Notes: generated by a model not told the origin, from the sequence alone. 64,000 nucleotides of DNA from Legionella spiritensis (GCF_900186965.1 NZ_LT906457.1:2630501-2694500), one strand, 5' to 3'; positions 25,687 to 34,823 are shown, numbered from the stretch's first letter. Translations and numbers: made by a program.

Positions 25687-27162
25687 TTATTTGAAAGCAA
25701 TCTCCTTACGGTGAAAAAAGGTAAGCACAATCATCAGTATTAATCCGGCGAGAATCCAGGTCATCAGAATAAAACAGTCATCAAGCGCAAAGGCGGTGGA
25801 CTGCTGCGCCAGTATTTCGTTTAATTTGACAATCTTTTCGGAGTCACTCAGATTCTCAGGTAATATTCGATAGGCGAATTCATTGCCTGTCAGGGTAAAA
25901 GACGTCAGATACTCTCCAAACCGCTCGTGATAAAAAACCTGCCGGCGTTGCCACAGGATGGCATACAGCGACGCCCCCACACCACAAGCGAATATGCGAA
26001 CTACGTGAAACAAGGTAATGCTGTCCTCACTGTGCTCCGGGTGAACATTCACGGTTAGACGAAACAACGGCGGCAAAAACAAGGCCAGGCCAACGCCTGC
26101 GGCCAGACGGGATATCATCAGTCGACCAAAATTAATTTCCTCGTTAAAGGTGGACGTGTAATAACTGGATGCGGTGAGTATGAATAAGGCAACCAACAGC
26201 GGCCAGCGCGGATCAAAACGACGTACGCTGAGATAGATGGGAATAAAGGCACCGATGGCCATGCCAAGCAACAGAACGGCAATCCAGTTGGGCGTATAAT
26301 TGACGTATAGTTTTAACCATAATGAGAATAAAATCACCATACCGAAATAAGCCGAAAAAATGAATACGACATTCAGCGTCCAAAGGCAAAAATAGACGTT
26401 TTTGAACAGCGACAGGTTAATAACCGTTTGATGGTGTATGCTATTGAGAACAAGAAACGCGATAAACGACACCATGCCAATGACGAACAGGGTTGAAAAA
26501 ACGGTGGAGCGAAACCAGTCCAGTTCCTGGCCCGTAGTCAGTGCTACTCCCAGACAAAAGAATCCAGCGGCATAAAAGAAGAACGTCAGCGGCTCGGGAA
26601 AGCGGCCAGGTCTTGAGCCAGTCGCCGGAATTTGCAGATATCCGATGTAAAACATCAAAGAAAACAACACCAACGTGTTGGAATAAAAAAGAAACCGCCA
26701 GTGGTAAACATAGGCAATCCAGCCCCCCCAACTGGCGCCAATCACCGGCGTACAGGCAAAAAAGGTCAATAATATGGGCAGCAGGGGAAAATCCGGAGAT
26801 TTCGGCGCGTACAGGGGAATCAGCTTGCGCGTGAGTATCAGATAAAGCGGCCCACCCGCCAGACCTTCCACAAAACGAAACAGCAAAAAAACGAAATAAT
26901 CGCCAGACCAGGCACAACCGAGGGATGCAAACGCCATAATGGCAAAGCAAATGCAATATAATTGCTGATCGCCCAGCGAAAACGTACCCTCCCTGCCCAA
27001 AGGCAAGGTTATCACATTGCCAAGGCAATAAAGACTCACCGCGTAAATGACAACGGAGCCATTACCTCCCAACTCGCCCACAATATAAATGCCCGCCATC
27101 AGAGGCAGCGTCAGGTTAAACACCACCAGAAAAAGCGACATCAGCATGATAATAAAATTCAT
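25687..27162 (-). CDS. MFS efflux pump, DHA2 (EmrB-like)
   Basis: A 491-residue inner-membrane drug:H+ antiporter with about fourteen hydrophobic segments. DHA2 features are LYCLGNVITLPLG, the region RFVEGLAGGPLYLIL and a motif-C-like PVIGASWGGWI. It is the third gene of a tripartite operon; its start overlaps the adaptor gene stop by 4 bases. It would pair with the adaptor and outer-membrane channel to export a toxic compound from the cytoplasm. Confidence 0.9.
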   Translation of the reverse strand: MNFIIMLMSLFLVVFNLTLPLMAGIYIVGELGGNGSVVIYAVSLYCLGNVITLPLGREGTFSLGDQQLYCICFAIMAFASLGCAWSGDYFVFLLFRFVEGLAGGPLYLILTRKLIPLYAPKSPDFPLLPILLTFFACTPVIGASWGGWIAYVYHWRFLFYSNTLVLFSLMFYIGYLQIPATGSRPGRFPEPLTFFFYAAGFFCLGVALTTGQELDWFRSTVFSTLFVIGMVSFIAFLVLNSIHHQTVINLSLFKNVYFCLWTLNVVFIFSAYFGMVILFSLWLKLYVNYTPNWIAVLLLGMAIGAFIPIYLSVRRFDPRWPLLVALFILTASSYYTSTFNEEINFGRLMISRLAAGVGLALFLPPLFRLTVNVHPEHSEDSITLFHVVRIFACGVGASLYAILWQRRQVFYHERFGEYLTSFTLTGNEFAYRILPENLSDSEKIVKLNEILAQQSTAFALDDCFILMTWILAGLILMIVLTFFHRKEIAFK

Positions 27163-28346
27163 GCGGCAGCCCGGGATGCTGGTTTGACAACGGCGACGTC
27201 AAGCGGTTTGGTAAAATACCGGGCAAGATCGGGATCCATATTGGCCTGAATGATTTTTTGAATAACGGCTTGTACGCCGAGTTCCTCTTTATCAAACACC
27301 GAGGTGCTATATCCGGGCGACTTGTCGCCTTTAGCCGGCAACAGGGAACCTGAGCCGGTAGCATTCACGGTGACGTGCATGGATAATCCAAGCCGCAAGG
27401 GATGTTTTTCCAGTTCGTCGGCATTCAACGCAATGCGAACAGGTAAACGTTGCACTATTTTGATCCAGTTTCCGGACAGATTCTGAGTGGGCAACAGCGA
27501 AAAAACATCCCCGGCCGCCCCCGGCAATCCGACCACGGTGCCATGATATTTTACCCCTGAACCATAATAGTCCGACCAGACCGTGGCGCGTTGACCGATA
27601 CGAAGATGCTTCATGGCCGTTTCCTTAAAATTCGCGTTGACCCAGATCTGATCGAGCGGAATAACACTCATTAAAGGCAAATTCGGGCGAACGGTCATAC
27701 CGACCTGAACCTTGCGGTTGGCGATAAGGCCACTGACAGGCGCACGGATATTGCTGCGGTAACGCTGCACCCATGCGTCACGAAAAGCCCAGGCCGCAGC
27801 TTCAACGCCGGGATGATTGGAGATGGATTGCCCCTGGACAAAAGCATACGCCTCTTCCAGCGCTTTTTTTCTGGCCAGAAGTGCTGATTGCGCCGCCAGC
27901 AAGTCATCCCGGGCAAACTGGAATTCCTCCCTGGAAATGGCTCGTGACGTGACAGCCGCCTTGCGGTTATTGAAATTAACGGCAGCCTTGGCAGAAAGCG
28001 CTTCTTTTTCCCGAACCTCCGCCGCCAGACGAAACACACGATGAAACGCTTCACAAATTCTCCGCGTTTCCAGAGCCAATTGCTCCCTCGCTTCGGCAAA
28101 CCGTATATCGACATCCGTGTGATTGAGTTCCACAACCGTATCAAACTGCGTCACCGGAAAACTGTCGTCCGTTCTTATCCTGGTGACCACGCCCTCACGA
28201 AGGCTGTTAATAACCACAGGATTGCCTTCAACATACGCGTCAGCCGTATAGGGAAACCAGCTTCGGTATAAAAGCCAGACACCAAAAAAAAGAAAGGCGA
28301 TGAGGATTCCTGATGCGAGTATGATGTATCCTTTCCGTGACATCAT
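27159..28346 (-). CDS. HlyD/EmrA-type membrane fusion protein
   Basis: 395 residues. One N-terminal membrane anchor (ILASGILIAFLFFGVWLLY) is followed by the barrel-sandwich start (TADAYVEGNPVVINSLREGVV), a helical hairpin, then IRAPVSGLIANRKVQVGMTV, the second lipoyl half. The family links an inner-membrane pump to an outer-membrane channel. It overlaps both neighbours by 4 bases (ATGA), so the three are translated as a unit. Confidence 0.92.
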   Translation of the reverse strand: MMSRKGYIILASGILIAFLFFGVWLLYRSWFPYTADAYVEGNPVVINSLREGVVTRIRTDDSFPVTQFDTVVELNHTDVDIRFAEAREQLALETRRICEAFHRVFRLAAEVREKEALSAKAAVNFNNRKAAVTSRAISREEFQFARDDLLAAQSALLARKKALEEAYAFVQGQSISNHPGVEAAAWAFRDAWVQRYRSNIRAPVSGLIANRKVQVGMTVRPNLPLMSVIPLDQIWVNANFKETAMKHLRIGQRATVWSDYYGSGVKYHGTVVGLPGAAGDVFSLLPTQNLSGNWIKIVQRLPVRIALNADELEKHPLRLGLSMHVTVNATGSGSLLPAKGDKSPGYSTSVFDKEELGVQAVIQKIIQANMDPDLARYFTKPLDVAVVKPASRAAA

Positions 28347-29854
28347 GTTTCCTTCTTTATCGGGATGTCCTGATTACAATACCCGCCGCCAAGTGACAGG
28401 ATCAATCGTAATGCGGCCAGATACTGCGCCAGATTTTTATCGACATTCCCTATTTTATTCCCGATGAGTTTTTTTTCAAAGAAATAGATTTGCAGCTGGT
28501 TATCAATGCCTGCGTTCTGACGTATTTTTGACAAACGCAACTCATTCCCGGCAGCCGCCAGTTTCTTCTGTTCCAGTAGAAAGGATGTGTGGCTGGATCG
28601 CATTTGTGCCAAACTGTCCATAACCTCACTCACCGCTGCAAACAAAGCCGCGTTGTACGCAAATACGGCCTCATTAAATTGCGCATAATTTTTACGCACG
28701 TTCGCCCGAATAGCACCGGCGGTATACAAGGGCAGTGACACTGCGGGCCTTAATAACGCCGTGACGCTGGACAGTTCCAGAAGCTTTTGCCAGGCCACGC
28801 TTTCCATACCTGCCAGACCAATCAGGTTAATGTTGGGATAAAAATCCGCCATGGCAGCCCCTACCCGATTGGCGCGAGCCTGGGCTTCCCATATTCTGGC
28901 CATCAAATCCGGCCGTCTGGACACCAGGTTTAACTCGATATTTTTCGGCACATCAAGGCGACGAGGTAACGGCTTGAAATTGCGGACGGCCGCAATCGGT
29001 TGCTCCGGATCACGGGCAAGCATCCGGTTGATAACATGCTGATAACGTAACCGTTCCGTGCGTAGATCAGCGATGATCTGCCCGACAGATTCCTTTTGCA
29101 GCCGGGTATCAAGCACCGGAAATTCGGAATCCAGATTTTTATTCAGTAAAATTGTCTGAAGAGCTTCTTCCTTTTGCAAAATCAACCGCAAGCGTTGAGA
29201 CAAAGCCAATTTACTCACCGCGGCCTGATATTTCAGGTAGTATTCGCTGATACTGACGGCCGTTAGCAAACGTGCCTCTGCCAGCTCCGCTTCTTTCGCT
29301 TTTTTATAACCGACCGCTTCCTGAAAACGGTTATAGTATTTGCCCCAGAAATCAAATTCGTAATTGAAAGAAACGTTAAAATCAACCTCATGGCCGTCTA
29401 GAGGAATATTGGGATTTAACGCGCGATACAACCCGTTTTTACTGCGGTATTGCTCATTGGTTTTTGCATGGAACCGTACCCAGGGGCTTCGCTCAGCTCG
29501 TCTTATTTTGCTTTCTTCAATCGCCGCATTGAGGCGGGCACGCAACGCGTTTAAATCAGGATTGGCTTTTAGCCCGGCTGCGACCAGCGCGTTGAGTTGC
29601 GGCAATTGCAACGACTCCCACCATTGCTCCTTCGGCCAGGAGCCGGACTTCATAGCCGATGATCCTTGCAGATACGATTTGACGGAGCGATCCATGGCCG
29701 GAACCTTGCTCACGTGTTGCTGGATCTGTTTTTTGTCCAGCGACAAGGTACAGGCGGACAAACAAGACACAAGGACGATGAATGATATTATTTTTTTATG
29801 TTGTCTGCGCAACCGGCTTGGCACCGTTTTATCCATGTCATGGAATATTGTCAT
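28343..29854 (-). CDS. TolC-like outer-membrane efflux lipoprotein (NodT family)
   Basis: 503 residues with a lipoprotein signal (lipobox LSAC) after a charged N-region. TolC-family features are ALVAAGLKANPDLNALRARL and, in the second repeat, VSRRPDLMARIWEAQARANRVG. It would be acylated and inserted as a trimeric channel in the outer membrane. First gene of the efflux operon. An internal ATG at 29836 would shorten the signal N-region and is a possible alternative start. No adjacent regulator was found. Confidence 0.92.
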   Translation of the reverse strand: MTIFHDMDKTVPSRLRRQHKKIISFIVLVSCLSACTLSLDKKQIQQHVSKVPAMDRSVKSYLQGSSAMKSGSWPKEQWWESLQLPQLNALVAAGLKANPDLNALRARLNAAIEESKIRRAERSPWVRFHAKTNEQYRSKNGLYRALNPNIPLDGHEVDFNVSFNYEFDFWGKYYNRFQEAVGYKKAKEAELAEARLLTAVSISEYYLKYQAAVSKLALSQRLRLILQKEEALQTILLNKNLDSEFPVLDTRLQKESVGQIIADLRTERLRYQHVINRMLARDPEQPIAAVRNFKPLPRRLDVPKNIELNLVSRRPDLMARIWEAQARANRVGAAMADFYPNINLIGLAGMESVAWQKLLELSSVTALLRPAVSLPLYTAGAIRANVRKNYAQFNEAVFAYNAALFAAVSEVMDSLAQMRSSHTSFLLEQKKLAAAGNELRLSKIRQNAGIDNQLQIYFFEKKLIGNKIGNVDKNLAQYLAALRLILSLGGGYCNQDIPIKKET

Positions 29855-29971
29855 TTTTCTATCATGGCAATTAACACCATGAAAAGAAATAGTTTGTTAC
29901 GATTTATCTTTGTACGGAACCGACATATTGATTAAAATGGCTCTCAAGCCGATAAAAAAATAAGGATATTT

Positions 29972-30724
29972 ATGAATAACGTGTTAAATAAAAAACAAAC
30001 AGAGATGTGCGGCAGCTGGAAGAAGGATTACTCCGATCTCAAGGCCCTGTTTATCAACTGCACTTTAAAACGCTCTCCGGAGTTATCTCACACAGACGGA
30101 CTGGTGCGCATTTCCCGCGCTATTATGGAAAGTCAAAAAATGACGGTTGACGAAATCCGGGCCGTGGATTTTGACATAGCCAATGGCGTGTATCCCGACA
30201 TGACGGAACACGGCTGGGAAAAGGACGACTGGCCCGCCCTTTATAAAAAAGTCATGGCCGCTGATATTCTAGTGCTGACCTCCCCGATCTGGCTGGGCGA
30301 AAAATCATCCGTGTGTACCAAGGTCATTGAGCGCTTGTATGGTAATTCCGGGCTGTTAAATGATAAAGGGCAATACAGTTATTACGGTCGTGTCGGTGGA
30401 TGTCTTATCACCGGAAATGAAGACGGCGCCAAACATTGTGCCATGAATATTTTATATTCCCTGCAGCATTTAGGCTATACGATACCACCCCAGGCCGATG
30501 CCGCCTGGATTGGTGAAGCAGGTCCCGGCCCTTCTTATCTGGATAAGGATTCAGGAGGCCCTGAAAACGATTTCACCAATCGCAACACCACGTTCATGAC
30601 CTGGAACCTGATGCACATGGCCCGTCTGTTAAAAGATGCCGGAGGCTTACCGGCGCACGGTAACCAGCGCTCCAAGTGGGATGCCGGATGCCGTTTCGAT
30701 TTTCCCAATCCGGATTACCGTTAG
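29972..30724 (+). CDS. flavodoxin-like NAD(P)H-dependent FMN reductase
   Basis: 250 residues. The N-terminal FMN-phosphate loop reads LFINCTLKRSPELSHTDGL. The second flavin region is ILVLTSPIWLGEKSSVCTKVIERLYG, and GGCLITGNEDGAKHCAMNILYSL follows, as in flavodoxin-fold NAD(P)H:FMN or quinone oxidoreductases. Cytoplasmic. The substrate is unknown. It is divergent from the efflux operon, and AAGGATATTT precedes the ATG. Confidence 0.88.
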   Translation: MNNVLNKKQTEMCGSWKKDYSDLKALFINCTLKRSPELSHTDGLVRISRAIMESQKMTVDEIRAVDFDIANGVYPDMTEHGWEKDDWPALYKKVMAADILVLTSPIWLGEKSSVCTKVIERLYGNSGLLNDKGQYSYYGRVGGCLITGNEDGAKHCAMNILYSLQHLGYTIPPQADAAWIGEAGPGPSYLDKDSGGPENDFTNRNTTFMTWNLMHMARLLKDAGGLPAHGNQRSKWDAGCRFDFPNPDYR

Positions 30725-30806
30725 CAGCCAAACCTTAAAATCCGGCAAGAAAAGCGGAATCACAACCGTATCGGTGCCGGACACCAAAACAACCCGTCAG
30801 CAAAGT

Positions 30807-30844
30807 GCACAGAGTTCAGGTTCACACAACCCGGGCTCTGTGCC
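30807..30844. repeat. GGTTCAC/GGCTCTGTG repeat unit forming a hairpin
   Basis: GCACAGAG (30807-30814) pairs with CTCTGTGC (30835-30842) around AGGTTCACACAACCC. It is a member of the family also at 6809, 9623 and 32872 and lies about 85 bases after the flavodoxin-like gene. Confidence 0.5.
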
Positions 30845-30871
30845 TAAAGTTTTTACCGATGTCTCACTGCA

Positions 30872-30904
30872 ATTAAGAAAACCTTAAGATTACGAATGTA
30901 CAAT
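30872..30904 (+). promoter_or_regulatory. PmrA-box promoter of the HAD-like gene
   Basis: ATTAAGAAA-AC-CTTAAGATT (30872-30891) is the 9-2-9 PmrA arrangement; TACAAT at 30899-30904 begins 8 bases after it. It is nearly identical to the box at 25010-25029. Confidence 0.75.
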
Positions 30905-30935
30905 AATTAGTCATAACAATGGTTGGAGTGTATAC

Positions 30936-31961
30936 ATGGCGGGTGGAAACGACGAGAGTACGCTGGGCTTACTGGATATTGATCACAGCTTATTGTTTCA
31001 GGCCTCGGATTTTGTACTTGATGATGCGCGTGCATCCCGAATTGCTGCTCTGAAACTCAAAATTGATGAGAACAGGACGATTTCCGACGATATGAAAGCC
31101 GCCATGAAAAAACTGGCGGACATGCTCAATTTTTCCCTGCTGGATTACCTGACACAGAAAAAAATCAGACACGTCAGTTTGTTTACCGATATGACATTTA
31201 AAGACGAGGATATCCAGGAAAGACAGGCGTTGGTTCTTTTGCTTGAAGTACTCGATTTTATTGTTCACGATGTCATCACGCCGAATGATCTCTTCTGGAA
31301 CATGACTGCCGAATCAAAGCAGGATCAGCCATCGGACATGGACATTTTCAAAAGCTTCAAGGGAAAACAACGCCACGAAATCAGTGAAGAAAACCCCTTT
31401 CTGCAAAAAATCGCCGCAAAATATCCGCAAGCCCATAAGGCAATTATGGAGACTGAGCCCGGCTTTTATCAAAATAAAAACAACCTGCCCGGTTGTGCTT
31501 TTAAAGCCGTAGACAAACCTCTGCCTGAAACGAAAAATACCTTTCTCATTCAAAGCCAGCTCACAAAAACGTTAGCGGAAATACTCACCAATAGTAAAGG
31601 ATACACCCACTCGAAGGCTATCATGCTTGAACACATGCTTGCTAACCTTGGCCGTTTTAAAAATATCCTGGTTGTAGACGACAATCCGGAGGTCATAAGC
31701 AATGTTCAAATCATTAAACAAAAACGCGCCCACAACAAGAGCGACCATATAACTATTAATTATTTACACATTACCGAGCCCAACCGGATAAAACAGGATA
31801 GTAAAATCTTGCGAACCATGAAACGGGGTGCGCAAAAAGTAAGCGGGATATTTACTTCTCCGTTTTCTTCCCGGACTCCCTCGCCTTCCTCTTCGCCACC
31901 CAAAACACGTGGAAAACACGAGGAAACGGATATTCAACTCCCGTCACCCGGCAAATTTTAA
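30936..31961 (+). CDS. HAD-like protein under a PmrA box (effector candidate)
   Basis: 341 residues. The N-terminus has GLLDIDHSLLF with Asp14 and Asp16, matching the HAD nucleophile motif DxDx(T/S). The segment HVSLFTDM could serve as motif II, and FKNILVVDDNPEVI as the acidic motif IV. The C-terminal 40 residues are rich in Ser, Pro and Thr with an EE pair, the composition of many Dot/Icm secretion signals. No signal peptide. With the PmrA box upstream, a translocated HAD-type phosphatase is the favoured inference. The fold call rests on two motifs only. Confidence 0.7.
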   Translation: MAGGNDESTLGLLDIDHSLLFQASDFVLDDARASRIAALKLKIDENRTISDDMKAAMKKLADMLNFSLLDYLTQKKIRHVSLFTDMTFKDEDIQERQALVLLLEVLDFIVHDVITPNDLFWNMTAESKQDQPSDMDIFKSFKGKQRHEISEENPFLQKIAAKYPQAHKAIMETEPGFYQNKNNLPGCAFKAVDKPLPETKNTFLIQSQLTKTLAEILTNSKGYTHSKAIMLEHMLANLGRFKNILVVDDNPEVISNVQIIKQKRAHNKSDHITINYLHITEPNRIKQDSKILRTMKRGAQKVSGIFTSPFSSRTPSPSSSPPKTRGKHEETDIQLPSPGKF

Positions 31962-31975
31962 CGCGGTGTATGGAA

Positions 31976-32743
31976 TTATCCGAAGCAGGTCTGACTCCAG
32001 GCCTGCAACAGTAACATAACGGTAATTATTCCAACCCCGCCGGAAAACCAGCAATAACTCACTAATCCGGCCGAAGGCAACTCTTCCCGAAACACATTCA
32101 ATAATACGGAGCCCGCGAGAAAAGCGAGCATAAACGCCGCAACAACGACATTGACCGGCTCAAAAAAAACCGAGCAAAGCCAACCAATCAGCAGAAAAAG
32201 AATCAGGATAAAACGACCGAGATGATTGAATTGTCCCGCGAACAAGCGCGAGAACTTGCGATCGGTCAGCACAAAATGCAACGCCATGGAAAATGTAAAC
32301 AATATTGCCGCATTGATACTGGTTTGAACCCGCAAAGACATCGTATAGGTGATAAGAAAATTGTAAAGGCAAAACATGGCAAGATGCAGGGCATACGTTA
32401 ACCTGTTTCTGGTCGCGGCAGCTTTGGCGTTTTCAGCCTTAATTTCCAGCCCATAATAAATTAAAAACCCAAAGAGGGCGGCTACATATATCATTAATTC
32501 CGCGAAGGGCGTCAGCCACTCACTTTTTATTAAAAATCGGCCGATCGGCTCATTATATTCGACCAGATCAGGCAACATATGCAAAAAAACATACGCTACG
32601 GCCGTCCCACCGGCAAAAGAGACGAACGATCTGCCTTGTTCCGGAAGATGACTGGCAAACCACGGGCTAAGATAATGGGATATTATAAGAATGAACGTCG
32701 CGATGAACGCCATCCACAAATGAGCTTTACTGATCCAAATCAT
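31976..32743 (-). CDS. multi-span membrane protein, degenerate ZIP-like
   Basis: 255 residues with about seven or eight hydrophobic segments. An early segment, SFAGGTAVAYVFLHMLPDL, closely resembles TM2 of ZIP-family metal transporters. The usual metal-binding HS(V)xDG motif of TM4 and HExPE of TM5 are not visible; YNFLITYTMSLR and MALHFVL occupy comparable places. It may be a ZIP relative that has lost canonical metal ligands, or only converge on the motif. It converges on the HAD-like gene with a gap of 14 bases. Confidence 0.7.
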   Translation of the reverse strand: MIWISKAHLWMAFIATFILIISHYLSPWFASHLPEQGRSFVSFAGGTAVAYVFLHMLPDLVEYNEPIGRFLIKSEWLTPFAELMIYVAALFGFLIYYGLEIKAENAKAAATRNRLTYALHLAMFCLYNFLITYTMSLRVQTSINAAILFTFSMALHFVLTDRKFSRLFAGQFNHLGRFILILFLLIGWLCSVFFEPVNVVVAAFMLAFLAGSVLLNVFREELPSAGLVSYCWFSGGVGIITVMLLLQAWSQTCFG

Positions 32744-32871
32744 AAAAAATCCTTTTAAATAGTTACCTGGCAGGCCTTGCCCGAGATGACATCGTTTGCC
32801 CTATTATAGGGCGTGTCCTCATCAAACCGTGATCCTGTCTTGAAATTTTTATCTACAATTTGAACCATCCC

Positions 32872-32967
32872 AGGCTCTGTGCACCAATTTTTTCGCAAAG
32901 CGAAAATATGGATAATGGCGCCAATTACCCGCATTTGCAACTGTGAAAATTTTGGTTCACAGAGCCT
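32872..32967. mobile_element. MITE-like element with GGCTCTGTG terminal repeats
   Basis: A 96-base element bounded by AGGCTCTGTGCACCAATTTT and the inverse GAAAATTTTGGTTCACAGAGCCT (23-base arms, about four mismatches). It contains no coding frame. It sits in the 325-base gap 32744-33068, which otherwise holds nothing recognisable. No clear target duplication. Confidence 0.6.
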
Positions 32968-33068
32968 ACGCATTTTGCTAGAATTTTTATCGTTTTTTCG
33001 TCTGAAAAAGCGTTTACCTGATAAAAAAACACGATATCGTTTATGGACAGTCAATCACCGGAACTATT

Positions 33069-33479
33069 ATGACCAATCTGGAAATTATCAGACAATTTCA
33101 GTACGCACTCTGGGATGAAAAAAACCTCAATGTCATTGACACATTCTTTGACCGGGAAGCCCTCATTCATAGCCCGGTTGCGTCCACACAAGGCACGGAA
33201 CGAATGAAAGAAATTATTCGCCAATGGTACACCGGATTTCCTGATCTTAAGGTATTCTGGGATGATTTTATCTGTGAGGAAGACAAAGTCGTAAGCCGCT
33301 GGCATGCCGAGGGCGTGCATCAGGGTGATTTTTCAGGCTACCCGCCATCCAACCACACCATTCATTACTCAGGCGTTACCATTTATCAATTAAGGCATGG
33401 GAAGATCCGGCAATACTGGGCGTTTGTCGATATGCAAACGATATGGAAACAGTTGACAGGATCGACGATTACCGGATAA
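33069..33479 (+). CDS. SnoaL-like ester cyclase/NTF2-fold protein
   Basis: 136 residues spanning a whole SnoaL-like domain: ALWDEKNLNVIDTFFDREAL, IRQWYTGFPDLKVFWDDFI, VVSRWHAEGVHQGDFSGYPP and a C-terminal YQLRHGKIRQYWAFVD. This NTF2-like fold occurs in polyketide cyclases and many small-molecule isomerases. Cytoplasmic; substrate unknown. It lies 45 bases upstream of the mutase-like membrane protein, possibly in one operon. Confidence 0.85.
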   Translation: MTNLEIIRQFQYALWDEKNLNVIDTFFDREALIHSPVASTQGTERMKEIIRQWYTGFPDLKVFWDDFICEEDKVVSRWHAEGVHQGDFSGYPPSNHTIHYSGVTIYQLRHGKIRQYWAFVDMQTIWKQLTGSTITG

Positions 33480-33524
33480 ATCCTGGTAATACCGTTAACC
33501 TGTCAATTCTACGAAGGAACAAAA

Positions 33525-33971
33525 TTGGCTACTGTCACTGAAAGCCCCTTAAACCGAAAATTATTGTGGTTTGGCGTACTGCTGTTTTTACTTGGGTTAA
33601 TCACCGGCTTCGCAACGCCGTTTATGAAAAATCCCCGCATGGGACTTTCCAGTCACCTTGAAGGGCTGATGAATGGTATGTTTTTAATCCTGTTGGGTAT
33701 AATATGGCCCCACCTGCGCCTCACCGGCCGCATCCTTGGCTGGACCGGCACACTTGCCCTGTTTGCCGCCTACACCAATTGGGCCGCGACATTGCTTGCC
33801 GGAATATGGGGAGCCGGGGCCGACATGATGCCTCTCGCCGGCGGCGATTATCATGGCCTGCCCTGGCAGGAAATTCTTATCAAATTCGGTCTCATTTCGC
33901 TGTCTGTTGCCATCGTGACGGTGTGCGGGATCCTGCTTTGGGGATTAAGAGGGAAAGCCCCGCAACGTTGA
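33525..33971 (+). CDS. hydroxylaminobenzene mutase-like membrane isomerase
   Basis: 148 residues with four hydrophobic segments. The pattern GLITGFATPFMKNPRMGLSS followed by HLEGLMNGMFLILLG and YTNWAATLLAGIWGAGADMMP matches the hydroxylaminobenzene mutase (HabB) and styrene-oxide-isomerase-like family. These isomerise nitroarene- or epoxide-derived compounds in the membrane. The start is a TTG at 33525 with GAAGGAA about 6 bases upstream; no ATG fits. The actual substrate is unknown. Confidence 0.8.
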   Translation: MATVTESPLNRKLLWFGVLLFLLGLITGFATPFMKNPRMGLSSHLEGLMNGMFLILLGIIWPHLRLTGRILGWTGTLALFAAYTNWAATLLAGIWGAGADMMPLAGGDYHGLPWQEILIKFGLISLSVAIVTVCGILLWGLRGKAPQR

Positions 33972-34065
33972 GCAATATCGCATTCTGACGAATGAACCGA
34001 GTGACGCCATGTTTTTTTCCTGTCGTTACAGGTTGATGGACGCCGTGGAGAATCCCTGTTTATTG

Positions 34066-34698
34066 TCAGGGCCGGTGATTTGTTGCCTGGCCGGTATGAT
34101 TTGCATTCAGAAATTCGTCAATTAATCCCGGCATCTCATGCTGGATTTTTTCATGTTTATCGAGCATGATTTTACAGCTTTGACGTACCGTCATGTCGCG
34201 AAGATATTCCTCACGAAGAGGCATTTCTTTTTTCTTGTCCTCGTATTGTATTTCCTTTGCTTCGTTTATCTCGTCAAAATAAGCCATTTTTTCATAGGCC
34301 TCTTTAACCATTCGTAAAAAGCTCCTTATCTCCCCCATTTCCTGAGCGTGCCATCCTAATTGCGTCGCCCTGTCAAAATATATCTGGGCATTGTTATAAT
34401 GATCTATTGAAAATTCATCGTCCAAGTCCTGGACCATCTTGCAAAGAGCCAGCATGTAATAAGCCTGTCCACGTAAACTGTTTGCCTTGTCAGACTTATC
34501 AGGCCAATTCACCCGGGTCTTTTCTATCCCGTTTTTCAATACCGTTTCAACGTTGATGATGGCGTTCATGGATGGTCTTGCCAAATATTGGCTTAATAAC
34601 ATATTCGCTTCGTTAATAGTGGAGCGTAGATAGTTATAAGCAATTTGCCGAGAAGCCGGCTGAAAAATACTTCTTGACGTTTTATTCGTATCTGTCAT
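34066..34698 (-). CDS. hypothetical helical protein
   Basis: 210 residues without signal peptide or membrane segments. Nearly all helix-favouring. A central stretch (YYMLALCKMVQDLDDEFSID to YFDRATQLGW) resembles TPR-like helical pairs but does not meet the TPR consensus clearly. Charged Glu/Lys-rich segments follow. A TATAAT lies about 40 bases upstream of the ATG on the minus strand. I do not recognise the family; a Legionella-restricted effector or cytosolic protein are both possible. Confidence 0.6.
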   Translation of the reverse strand: MTDTNKTSRSIFQPASRQIAYNYLRSTINEANMLLSQYLARPSMNAIINVETVLKNGIEKTRVNWPDKSDKANSLRGQAYYMLALCKMVQDLDDEFSIDHYNNAQIYFDRATQLGWHAQEMGEIRSFLRMVKEAYEKMAYFDEINEAKEIQYEDKKKEMPLREEYLRDMTVRQSCKIMLDKHEKIQHEMPGLIDEFLNANHTGQATNHRP

Positions 34699-34823
34699 GA
34701 TTCCATTCCGATCTATTTATGTCCATAGTAAATAAATTATAGACACAAATAACGGGTATTCCATGTAATTAATGAAACAAATTGTTTAAAATTCCTGCAA
34801 AATACACTGAGCAAAAGAACACC

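Noticed and set aside
26441-27028. 195-codon frame
   Set aside because: Out-of-frame shadow of the EmrB-like transporter; composition is that of a shifted membrane protein.
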